A stretch of 64,000 nucleotides of DNA, taken from positions 43,058,898 through 43,122,897 of the forward strand of contig NC_091934.1 of NCBI RefSeq assembly GCF_041260155.1. Direction: 5' to 3'. The translations under genes and the position numbers were made by a program. The notes beneath the pieces are model-generated. The model saw only the letters and a list, made by a program, of their open reading frames with translations, was not told the DNA's origin and made no database searches. Of the stretch, positions 23,585-35,239 are shown piece after piece. Numbering within the stretch: the first letter of the stretch is position 1; the number at the start of each line of letters is the position of its first letter. The DNA comes from Ptychodera flava. Taxonomy: Eukaryota; Hemichordata; Enteropneusta; Ptychoderidae.

Positions 23585-25354
23585 AAGGGATGGACCATTA
23601 GACCTTGGGAGGGGGGTGGTCACAATGAAATTGTGAAATTTTTTTTTTTACTATTGTAAATTTCTGAATTTTTTTTTTTCCAATTGAGATTAGCTGTGCA
23701 AATTTTTTTTTTTCAGAGTAAATTTTCAGATTTATAATTTTTTTTTAGTTCGTCGCTGTCTGAAGATAAAGAGGGCAAAGATGTGGTGCCAAGCACCACA
23801 AGCGGCCACGAAGCGGTCACGGGGGGGGGGGAGGTCAGGAGATGGGTGTCCCCCTGCTGCTGTTGGAGCTTTTGAAAAATAGAGATTAAAATGGTGTTAT
23901 TTGGTGGCACTTGGGGAGTATTTTTGCGGGCGTGGTCAGGAGGGGGTTTCCCCCTCCTGCTGTTGGAGCTTTGAAAAATGGAGATTAAAATGGTGTTATT
24001 TGGTGGCACTTGGGGAGTATTTTTGCGGGGGGAGGTCAGAAGGGGGGTGTCCCCCCTCCTGCTGTTGGAGCTTTTGAAAAATAGAGATAAAAATGGTGTT
24101 ATTTGGTGGCACTTTGGGAGCATTTTTTTCGGATAACACATCTTCCTCTGAAACATGGTCTTCTTGCTCCTCAGTAGCTTCCTCTAAGCTTTGAAAATTG
24201 ACTATTTTGGTTTCCTGGCTTCCCTTTCTACTGCGTGGTGAAATGCCTACATTCACCCCACCAAACATCATGCATATCTCATGATTTACAATTGATTTTG
24301 ACAAGCTGAGAAGCTAAAATAAGCTAATAATATAGTTAAATTTGCATATTTGTGTTTTTAGAGCAATTGATGGACTTTTTTGATCAAAACATCTAATTCG
24401 CTGTAGCAGCATGTCCAAATTGATTGGATGTGTATAGATGTGTTGAAATTTCAATATTTGTCTTTTTAGGGCAATTTATGCCATTCATGGTCAAAAAATC
24501 TGTATTCTCTGAAAGGGCTTGTCCAATTTCTTTGAAATTTGCTACACAAAAACGATTATTCATGCAGATTTATTCAGTATTTGCTATCGAGAAACTTTCA
24601 AAGTTCAACCCTTTTGTGTGTTTTTGTGTTGGGATTTGTTGGATAGATGGCATTCTACGTAGTGTATTGTTGAATGTTAAAACATGTGTTGCTGTTGTTT
24701 TTTGAGGCTGTTTTTTTGAGAAAAAAGAATTGAAAATGCCTTTTTAAAAGCAAAATAATACATAATGACTTGATATGTTTTTTTATTACTATTGACGTGT
24801 TTCTACTTGTTCACCCATTCTTGCATTCATCATTGCAATAAAATGCTGTGAAAAAAATGAAACTGATGTAGCCTGCATCTGTTTACCTTGATCTTAAAAG
24901 GCAAATACAACTTTCTGTCTTGACAACCATACCATAGTTTCAATGTTTTACCTAGTGTACCTGCTTGGTTTGTACGCAGGAAACAAGTAGAAAACAGGCT
25001 CTATAATTTCATAATTTTCAAGTGATCAGAATACAAAAGTCCTGAAAAGCTAAGATAATCACAACTTCCAGTATAAGGGATACAGTCACTCTAAATGTAT
25101 AAATTACAATTAAAAATGTGCCTGGAGGATGTACTAAAAAATACAGAAAGTTGCTTTCTGTCGGTAAAATCTAAAAAAAATTCAAAATTTTAAAGACTTT
25201 TGCAGATTTTTTTTTACGCCTTTGTCTTCTGATTTATTTTTTTTTTTATTTTGCAAACTAGTTTGAAGATTTTTTTTTTCCTAACTTTTTGCTCTGAAAA
25301 TTTTTTTTTCTGTTTTTGACCACCCCCCTCCCAAGATCTAATGGTCCGTCCCTA
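23585..25354. mobile_element. DNA transposon-like element with about 36-bp terminal inverted repeats
   Basis: The left end AGGGATGGACCATTAGACCT continues TTGGGAGGGGGGTGGTC; the right end is its reverse complement with two mismatches (GGACGGA, AGATC). Next to each end are long A/T homopolymer blocks. Near the left end are three 120-base tandem units (23,800-24,130). The interior to 25,340 has no recognised transposase. No clear target-site duplication: flanks read CT|AGGG-type on the left and CCCT|AAG on the right. Confidence 0.85.
23713..24304 (-). pseudogene. Repetitive ORF remnant inside the TIR element
   Basis: The minus strand from about 24304 codes a peptide with NFQSLEEATEEQEDHVSEED, then VPPNNTIFISIFQKLQQQ. 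The latter is repeated in the next two tandem units but in shifted frames (PQVPPNNTILISIFQ), and the frames are broken by homopolymer-length differences. The acidic segment and a TTTTAG acceptor-like site just upstream (near 24315) suggest the tail of a transposon-borne or captured gene. No family recognised. Confidence 0.35.
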
Positions 25355-26027
25355 AGATGAAGGGAGATGCAATAACCGCAGTGCTCAGCTCGCGCTCGCC
25401 GACTCGGAGATACTCTAACAATTGCACGCATCCTAAATTCTTGGTGAACTTGCAAGTGAGAGTATGCTCGAGAAGTTCAATTTGATTGCATAAGTAGTCT
25501 GTCCATAGCTGTGTATGGATGTATATTTTCAAAACATCAAATAACACTTATTACTTGTTCATTGGTTTGAATTTCTTGTACTTTCAAAGATATCGTGTCC
25601 ACTTCATCGAAAATTGACTTGGTAAAAAACTGATAAAAAGAGTTAATATGATATTATCAAAGTATACCCTCTCTACTACTTTGAGATAGGAATTCACGAA
25701 ATTCTTATGTTTACCTCCATCAGAAATTGAAACAATTTGATCAAGAAAGGCGTCAATGAGTGTGGAAAGTTAGATATTACTTTAAATACCAACCATCATA
25801 GTTATTTCGTAGTGAAGTAATTCTATTTCTTTCTTTCTGTTTTTCTTTCTTTCTTTCTTTAGTTAGTTATCTCTGTTGCGAAAATTTTCATTTAAGCAGC
25901 ATTCCTAAATCCCTGGTTCTCGAGCGCTTCTGCATGTTGGCATTGTCCGTTAACATAACGTCAGTCCCTAGTTCTCCGGGAAGGTTGTATCTAGTTCATC
26001 AGTATGTATAGAGATAAAGCATACTTA
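25355..26027. other. No gene seen; short (CTTT)n at 25826-25860
   Basis: ORFs at 25258-25547 (-) overlap the transposon edge and show no family. Confidence 0.5.
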
Positions 26028-26273
26028 GGGGATACAGTCATCAGAACTGCGCTCAAAGGTCGTATAGGACCCATACGACCAATGTAAACACTGTATCTAA
26101 GGTACGATGGTGATTGATGAAAGTTAAACATGTCTGTCATAATCTACATCGTATCATTTAAATGTTGCAGCTATGATGATGAGCTGCATCTAAATATCGC
26201 GCACGAAATACATCGTTTGTAAACAAGAAACTTGCACAGGCGCAGTTCCAACGACCGTTTCCCTTTAAATTGG
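26028..26273 (-). mobile_element. Family E TTAA MITE, copy 1
   Basis: Reverse orientation of the copy at 28073. Right end GTTTCCCTTTAA, left end TTAGGGGATACAGTC with its TTAA decayed to TTAG. Shared interior: ATCATAGCTGCAACATTTAA and CAATCACCATCGTACC, read in reverse. Confidence 0.85.
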
Positions 26274-27521
26274 TGTTCCTTTTCATAACCAAACTTCTAT
26301 TTCACGAAATTTCCTTTACGTAAATCAGCATTTCCAGAAAACGGGCGACTTTGAGAACTTTTTCAACCGTGGCCGATGAAGCATTTCAGTGTGAGATGCT
26401 GCCATTTAAGTGTCGTGATTCTGAAGAGCTTCGAACAAGAGGAAATCAATGGGGTGTGATTTTGTGATTGTTGACAAGCTTGACTGCACATAATTTCAAC
26501 TTAGCCGTGTCTGGCGGTGTGATATAGGAAGAACATAGCAGCAATCAATATCCAAATTGTTATTTTTTCCCTACTGACCGACACCTCCTTGAACGTCAAG
26601 ATTTCATTTAATTGAAGTTGCTGTCAAAACACCTGTCTTAATATGTTCTAAATACATCGACTGATTGATTCTCGACACATTTCCCTTCTTTCGGTTTGAC
26701 AAGTAATTCACGGACACGAACACGCGGATGATGATGAGAACCAATCGCACGTTTCTGAAATGTCTTCCCATATCTCAGATGATCGAAAATACTTTGTGCT
26801 AAAGAGTCGATGCCGGTAAGGGAGCCTTCAGTAATTACAGGGGGTGGGCCGGGGGAACTGGGGAGGGTCACCTTTTAGAAAACAGTCGAAGGGGGGGGGG
26901 GGTCAATTTTTATAAAATTATTTTTGGGGGAGGGTCACTTTTAACAGAAGCTGATTTTACGGCCAAATCTTCGATCGTCCTTGTGATATTTCTTGAATAC
27001 ACCGATTCTTTTAAATACATACACATTATCGACAAGCTTCACAAGCAAAGAAGATACAGTGGTATCCCACATTAAACACCTTAAGCTGTTAAACTAATGA
27101 AAGACAAGAGACAAAAACACAAGGGACATGTGGTAAGGTCTATGCACAAATATTGTTACTTTTATTTTGGAAAAAAAATTGTTAATAGTTCTTTTATAGA
27201 CTACCATGTTCAGTGAATCAACATTTCAGTGAAATTCCAAAATCAAATTTCTTGATGCAAAAATATTGCTAGTTTTATAGTTGAAAAAATGTTCAAAGTT
27301 CTCTCATAGACTACCATTTTCGATGAAATCCAAATATCTAATATCTTGTACACAAATGCAAGTTTTACTTCCCACTTCAAGCAAAGTACATTTATACATA
27401 TATTATCAAACATATATTAATGTACATATATAGCTTGTTTTGTGGGGAAATATTGTCAATAGTTTATCCGATAGACTGCATGTATTATGATTTGACATTT
27501 TGGGTGAAGCCACATCTATTT
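26274..27521. other. No gene seen; G-rich tract at 26838-26935
   Basis: An ORF at 26638-26871 (-) runs into a G/C homopolymer-rich tract (GGGGGAGGGTCAC units) and has no recognised family. Confidence 0.45.
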
Positions 27522-27790
27522 AGGAGGCATCATGGACCAGTGGTTAGGGTAACGGACTCACTATCGAAGGGTGGTGAGTTCGAGACCCGGTTCAAGTCCC
27601 GGTAGATCCAGAGTAACGGATTCACTGTCGGAGGACGGTGAATTCAAGACTCTAGCTGGGTGTTGTGCCCCAGAGCAAGGCACTTTACTCCTCAGTGCTC
27701 CATTAGGGTGGTGGGTTATGGGTACCTCATCTCTGTAAATGGGCTAGCACCCATTGGATGATGGACTAAATAAAGATGGACTAAATAAAT
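27522..27790 (+). mobile_element. tRNA-derived SINE with duplicated head
   Basis: The tRNA-like head has an A-box region (CCAGTGGTTAGG) and B box GAGTTCGAGACCC at 27576-27588. It is followed by a second, diverged copy of the head (AGTAACGGATTCACTGTCGG, period about 63). The body contains the conserved TGTGCCCCAGAGCAAGGCAC block found in many animal SINEs, and the tail is a short ACTAAATAAA repeat. The ORF over the head is not a gene. Confidence 0.85.
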
Positions 27791-27859
27791 CTTGCTTTCA
27801 CACAGTTTTCGATAGAATAAAGGTCCGATAAAAAGAAACTGCAGATCAGTATACCAAAT

Positions 27860-27932
27860 CACCATCATCATCACCATCACCATCACCGCATCATCATCAC
27901 CATCATCACCACCACCACCATCATCATCATCA
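27860..27932. repeat. (CAT/CAC)n microsatellite
   Basis: Imperfect CAT and CAC triplets, 73 bases. Confidence 0.95.
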
Positions 27933-28072
27933 AGCACACTTGTAAGTAATGCGCCTAGTCTCTGAAAAGAGACTCGAGACGCAGAAATGACAAATTACAC
28001 TAAGTAAGAGGAAATGTAGAATCACAGACTCCGGAGGCTTGGTAAACAAATAAGGTTAAGAGATAAGTCTTA

Positions 28073-28317
28073 AAGGGAAACCGTCGTCGGAACTGCGCCT
28101 GTGCGAGTTTCTTGTTGACAAACATGTATTTCGTGCACGATACCAAGATGCACCTCATCATCATAGCTGCAACATTTAAATTATACGATGTAGATTGTGA
28201 CAGACATGTTTAAACTTTCATCAATCACCATCGTACCTTGGATACAGTTTGTACATTGGTCGTATGGTCCCAAACGACCTTTGAGCAGAGTTCCGACGAC
28301 CCTCTCCCTTTAAGTAA
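28073..28317 (+). mobile_element. Family E TTAA MITE, copy 2
   Basis: TTAAAGGGAAACCGTCGTCG at the left and CGTCGGAACTCTG-type sequence ending CTCTCCCTTTAA at the right give inverted ends with TTAA at both edges, about 245 bases. Confidence 0.9.
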
Positions 28318-28609
28318 GACTGATAAGCCTGATGAAAGTGGTTTGATACGATTCGATTCACAGTAGCATGAGAGGGCGGCATTCAAGTCAATAAGACTTA
28401 CAATTCCAAGTAGCTTCTGCCTCACTTAAATACACTTTTTACACATTTTTGTCAGACTGTCTTACGCGTTTTTCTTTTTTGCGTAGAGACTGCATCTTGA
28501 AAATGAATTGTGCCGCTGTTAAACCATGCAGTTGGATTTGACGATGCTTTGTCTATGGAGAATGACCTCTGACGTCATAAGCGGAAGGCATCGTCACTCT
28601 GTGGCCTTG

Positions 28610-28970
28610 AGATAGTGCGCACCTCGAAACTGAAGAAGCAAAATTTTTGTTCAAACTTTTCTCGACAAAACGTCAAGCTAGTCTCTTCCAAAATCAAGCA
28701 TAAAGATCGGGGGTTACCGTGGAAATGTTGACAGAAGAGAAACAAATGTCCTGAAGTTTACCGATATTTGAAATCGAAATGGCTGCCATCACTCATTTAA
28801 TATTATGGGGAAATTTAAATTTTCGATAACAGCAAGACGGTGAAACTTAATCTGTGAGCTTCGAAAGCAGCCCGAAAAAACAGCACACCAGCAAGTTATT
28901 GAACGTGTACAGCTCATGATTTATAAATATTTGTGAGCCCGAATATCTGTTACCGAGGTGCTCAACAAAC
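28610..28970 (+). mobile_element. Family A element
   Basis: GCGCACCTCGAAACTGAAG, then CTTCCAAAATCAAGCATAAA, ATCGGGGGTTACCGTG, AAATGGCTGCCATCACTC and CCGAATATCTGTTACCGAGG. Contains small insertions relative to other copies. Confidence 0.8.
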
Positions 28971-29624
28971 AGACTCTTTTCGAAGCAATATTTCTTATCC
29001 AAAACGACATGAAGCCCCCTCATACTATATATTTAAAAACCAGGAAATCAGAGGTATAGTATGATAGGTTTACTCGAAGGATGAAGGGTACACATTTGGG
29101 GTAGAAAACCTCAATTTTGGTATTAATGATAAAAATAAAGTCAAAAACTTGATACTGTTTTATACTGTTTGAAACTAGAGTTTATGAAGAAAAAAATTCC
29201 CATTTATTTTTGAACTATCTATTCTCATTTCTGAATGGTAGGGTTATAAGACTGGTATTCAAAGAAGTGGTGAAAATCATGACAAGCAAAATTGAAATGA
29301 CCCTTATGCAAAATGTAAGAACATTATTTCCAAACGACAATGTCGTTTTGTTATGTGGTATTTATACAACATAATGTGAAAACTTCACAAAATTTTACCA
29401 AGCCTGAGTGGAATTAAATTTTTTTGAAATGTTTAAAACGAGAGAAAAAAGCCAGGAAATCAGGTGATTTGCATCAATTTATACTTTCTTCTCAGCCAAC
29501 TTACGTCTGCTCTATCATGCTAAAAGGTGAACCCAATCAATATTTTAGTCATAGGTTAACAAATTATTGAATCGTGAATGAATTTTGTGTGAAATATGCT
29601 GTGCTATGTGCAACGCCACTTTAA
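28971..29624. other. No gene seen
   Basis: AT-rich DNA without clear repeats. Confidence 0.5.
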
Positions 29625-29847
29625 TTAACCCTTTGAGTGCTGTAATTTTCCCCACCAAAATTTTAGTGCAACATTTTACCAATCTTTTATCAATTTTCTG
29701 AAATTCTTTTATGATTTAGGACCAAATGAACATCCCATTTTATTGGCTACAGTTTTTCTTAAAAGTTTGGCAAATATCCGAAAAAAAAAATTGCTGACGT
29801 ATAATTTGAAAGGTGACAAAAATTGACTTTGGCGCTCAAAGGGTTAA
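29625..29847 (+). mobile_element. Family B TTAA MITE, copy 3, intact ends
   Basis: TTAACCCTTTGAGTGCTG at 29625 and GGCGCTCAAAGGGTTAA ending at 29847: TTAA on both sides of inverted termini. Confidence 0.92.
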
Positions 29848-30057
29848 ACTGATACGATAGGTCATTCACACGAACCTCATTGTATGCATGTACATTTAAG
29901 AAAACTCTACATGACACATGCTCGCTCGTAAATTTGCAAATTCTGAGAAAACAGGATGGAAAGGAAGTAAATACTATCAGCATCATTACATTAATATTCA
30001 TAACAAATTAAATACATGAATCAATCATTTAGTAGACGACGTGTCCTCTGTTGAACA

Positions 30058-30528
30058 GTGTATAGCGTTCATTTGACTCATTGTGCAGTTGCGAATATAG
30101 GCGACGGCAGTATATTCACATTCGTCGCGTACTACAAACCGGTATATCTGTGTGTTTTTAAAAGAACATATTCCCAGACGCGGTATATATTGTCCTGTAT
30201 TAACCTATTCATATTTAAAGTTTTAAGTGTGTCATTGAATTTTAACCTGTTCACCGCCATACCCTGTAAACATTTCCACACACGCCCTTTGATACTTTTC
30301 GGGCTGCCGGCCAAAGTGGCGATAGAGTTCAATTCGTTGAAACACTGTGTTTTCTGTTTCATATCATATGGAATATTATTCTTTACAGGAAGGTGCGCTA
30401 TCACACAAATTTCCTTCCAACTGGCAAATCTTGTTGGCGGCAAATGCAAAAAAAAAAAAACCCGAACTATACTTAAGTCGCCAGAGTTCAGGCTAAAATA
30501 CCGAAGAGATTACGGCAACTTCTTTTGA
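30058..30528. other. Overlapping long ORFs on both strands, no recognised product
   Basis: The plus strand is open for 156 codons (30058-30528) and the minus strand for 105 codons (30132-30449). The stretch has more CpG and less simple repeat than its surroundings. Neither peptide matches a family I know; the plus-strand peptide is hydrophobic and cysteine-rich, the minus-strand one basic and polar. No clear splice sites frame either. It may be a decayed coding piece or chance. Confidence 0.15.
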
Positions 30529-32248
<1,720 letters not shown>

Positions 32249-32277
32249 CATGTTGATCGAATTACAGAAAAAGACTG

Positions 32278-32280
<3 letters not shown>

Positions 32281-32336
<56 letters not shown>

Positions 32337-32347
32337 TATATATATAT
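32281..32347. repeat. (TA)n microsatellite
   Basis: About 67 bases, one AA interruption. Confidence 0.97.
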
Positions 32348-32855
32348 CTATATCTGTGTGTGTTCTACTTTTCCATAACATGCTAGGTTTTAAAATTACG
32401 TCCACAAAAGGGGAAAGAACTGTGGTCATTATCTAATAATTTTGTTCTGGGTGACATAATGGTGCATTTTTATTTGCCTGGAGGCGAAACAAATTTGTTC
32501 AAACTGTGGCAGAGTCATTTATCATTTAGCCTTCATTTGCAGAGCAATGCTGACAGGGCCAATGCAAGAATATCAACATGCTTTACTTTACACGCAGAAG
32601 ACAGCATATGAGCATCATACTCATAACAGACAGGTGTCTTTACACTAAAATAATTCTCAACAAAAACTAAAAAGAAAATGGCTGTAATTACATTCTCGTT
32701 TTCATCGAACAAACACGGACTGGGTGTACACTTGCAGAAGGTAATCGTGATTAATAGTAGTTCTTCGTGATAATAACCCTTTCCGAGAAATTGTTGGTTT
32801 ATACGGTCATCGTAACATGTTTTACACATGTGCTTAAACATTCCGCGGTAAGTTT

Positions 32856-33099
32856 CAGCCTTTCTCTTTTATGTTCGAGAAAAAAATCAGGGTGATCGTG
32901 TAAAGTTTAGGATGAGGGAAACAATTTACCAATGAAGATTTATCGTTTGAAGTTCCAAATGGTTGCTATGTGTACTCTGTGTAAATTCTCCCGGGAGAGT
33001 GAAATTTTCTAGTTCAAAAAAAAACCCAAACAAACAAACAACAACAACAACAACAAACAAAGTGAAGACTTCATTTAAAATCAGATATGAAATAAAAAT
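32856..33099 (+). mobile_element. Family A left half, joined to a GCTCACGTG element
   Basis: Degraded family A (TCAGGGTGATCGTG, GAGGGAAACAATTTACC, AAATGGTTGCTATG) ending in AGATATGAAATAAAAAT directly at the terminal repeat of the element at 33100. An A/C-rich simple stretch sits at 33018-33060. The right half of family A is not found after 34428. Confidence 0.6.
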
Positions 33100-34428
33100 G
33101 CTCACGTGTTCATTATATATCCAGTTGTGTAAGAATTTAAACTTTGCCACATGTTTGCAATTTTATCGAAAGTGTTATGATCAGTTTAATGAACACCATT
33201 CAACACAGATTAATTCTAAAGGCCATTAAGTATACAACTATGTAATTAGTTGAAATAAAAATATTAAATTTTGTTGACTGCTGTCATTGTATCACCGCTT
33301 TATATATTAAGTGTTTTTGCCTTTGGTCAAGTCCTTCAAGCTACATATGCAAAACTGTGAAAGCTCATTATATATACACATTATAAATTAGCTGACATGC
33401 AAATGCGAAGTGACTTTCAATATTGTTTTAACCTAGCATCCCAATGTGCATAGCATGTTTCGCCAACTTTGATCAAGTAAATCCAGGTATATAACCAAAT
33501 TAGGAAAGTTCATTAAATATGTAGAGTCGGAATTTACTGAAGTAAAAATGCGTAATGACTTTGCATAATGCTGTATCGACGTACCATCAATGTACAAAGC
33601 AAGTTTCGTCAACTCTAGTCAAGTCAATGAAGATATATACCTTTAATTAGGAAAGTTCATTAAATATGCAAATTAGGAATTTGCTGAAGTAGAAATACTT
33701 CATGTTGTATCATAGTATCTGTAATGTACATAGCAAGTTTCGTCAACATTGGTTGAGTCAATCAAGATATATATCCCTAATTAGGAAAGTTCATTAAATA
33801 TACAAATTAGGTATTGGCTGAAGTGAAAATGCTTGATGACTTTCAATAATGTAATATCATAGTATCTATAACACACATAGCAATATTCATCAACTTTGGT
33901 CAAGTTAATCATATATCCCTAATTAGGGAAGTTCATTAAATATGCAAATTAGGAATTTGCTGAGGTGAAAATGCTTAATGACTTTCAGTAATGTTATACC
34001 ATAGTATCTTTTAATGCACATAGCAAGTTTCATCAATTTTGATCTAGTCAATTCAGATATATCCCTAATTAGGAAGGGTTATTAAAAATGTAAATTAGCA
34101 ATTGTCTTTCATGTTACCCTTATATCTTTCACCTCCGATATATCCTTGTAGCAAGTGTCTTCAAATTTTGTGCAGTCGTTCTCAATGTATGTCTGTTTTT
34201 TGGAAAATAATAATGCAAATGAGCAAAAAGCATGCAAGCCACACCCACCAAGAACTTATCAGTTCTTACCATTCGCAAACTGAATTTATGTACCAGATTT
34301 AATTCTGATCTGATGAGCCGTTTTTGAGATATCTGGCCCACAGGCAGACAGACACACATACACGGACAGACAGACAGACAGACACACACATCGCTGCGAC
34401 ATTAGCTCACGTGTGTGAACACGTGAGC
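33100..34428 (+). mobile_element. GCTCACGTG element, copy 1
   Basis: Left terminus GCTCACGTGTTCA at 33100-33112, right terminus TGAACACGTGAGC at 34416-34428, a perfect 13-base inverted repeat. Interior, in order: a unique block (GACTGCTGTCATTGTATCAC); a five-unit array of about 146 bases (33,400-34,100); a block with GCAAGCCACACCCACCAAGA and GCCGTTTTTGAGATA; a GACA/CA simple repeat (34343-34390); and a terminal palindrome GCTCACGTGTGTGAACACGT. No ORF of note. Confidence 0.85.
33400..34100 (+). repeat. Five-unit tandem array, about 146-bp period
   Basis: Each unit carries ATATCCCTAATTAGGAAAGT, TTCATTAAATATGCAAATTA and GCATAGCAAGTTTCGTCAAC-type blocks (small differences). The anchor AAGTTCATTAAAT recurs near 33505, 33651, 33786, 33930 and, diverged, 34075. 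Copy 2 of the element (from 42850) has about one such unit. Confidence 0.85.
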
Positions 34429-34887
34429 TGATGGCAGCAAACCAGATAAGTAAAGGTCTGGGCGTCCCAACAACTATCACCGCGGCGCAGGTCTCACCAC
34501 TATAATTACATTTTCACTTGAAACTTTCCAAAACGTTCTCTTTGAAATTCCTATCTACAGTACAGTAGACCTGTCACATTATGTTCACTCATTAATTTTA
34601 GGCCGAACTTGCAATGAAAAGTAGATTAACTATCGTAAACGATAACGAGTAGAATATACACTTTTACTGTATGTGGCGTACTAATGTTACTGAAAAAATC
34701 GTTACACGATGTGCTCGCCTACCAGATGAAAATAGATAGTTCAGGTTATATTTTAAACTCAAATGTATACATAGGGAACATGCTGTGAACCCGATATATC
34801 CAATATGATGCAATCCATTTGGGAGAACGTGTAAGCAAAACGATAATGAACACAATTTCATCCATGATCAATATTTTCAACATTAAG
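34429..34887. other. No gene seen
   Basis: Opposite-strand ORFs at 34664-34934 without recognised product. Confidence 0.45.
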
Positions 34888-35239
34888 GGTGTATGCGCCT
34901 CAAAAGTGAAAGTCTTACACTTTTGCTCAAACATTACTCAAGGAATCTGTCAACCATTCTCTTTCAAAATCAAGAAAAAATAAAAATCGGGGGGTCAACG
35001 TGCAAAGTTTGGTACTAGAGAAAAAAATTACCCAAGATTTACCGATATTTGAAATTCAAAATGGCCGCCATCCCTGTGTTAACTCTATGGGAAGGGGGTA
35101 TGCGATTTTCAAAAAGCTAAACCGGTGAAAAGTTTTCTTTCACCAAAAGCTTCAAAATGAGCCCTAACAAGTGCTAGATCAGAAAATTGTAAAAGTTTGA
35201 GAGTCCGAATATCTGTCCCCGGGGCGCGTTCTACCTTAA
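34888..35239 (+). mobile_element. Family A element, near full length
   Basis: Begins ATTAAGGGTGTATGCGCCTC and ends GGGCGCGTTCTACCTTAA, with all internal landmarks. Inverted ends of the form TTAAGGTAGNANGCGCC are clear here. Confidence 0.9.

Noticed and set aside
23713..24156. A 147-codon ORF as an intact gene
   Set aside because: It is a threefold repeat of one degenerate segment with shifted frames and homopolymer breaks inside a transposon-like element.
27540..27600. A functional tRNA gene
   Set aside because: A and B boxes are present but the sequence cannot be folded into a sound cloverleaf by eye and continues into a SINE body and tail.
27420..27605. 61-codon ORF near the SINE
   Set aside because: The frame runs through the tRNA-like head of the SINE and is not a protein gene.
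33400..34100. Regularly spaced repeats, considered as a CRISPR array
   Set aside because: Units are about 146 bases, diverged and contiguous with no unique spacers, and the DNA is clearly animal; it is a tandem array inside a transposable element.
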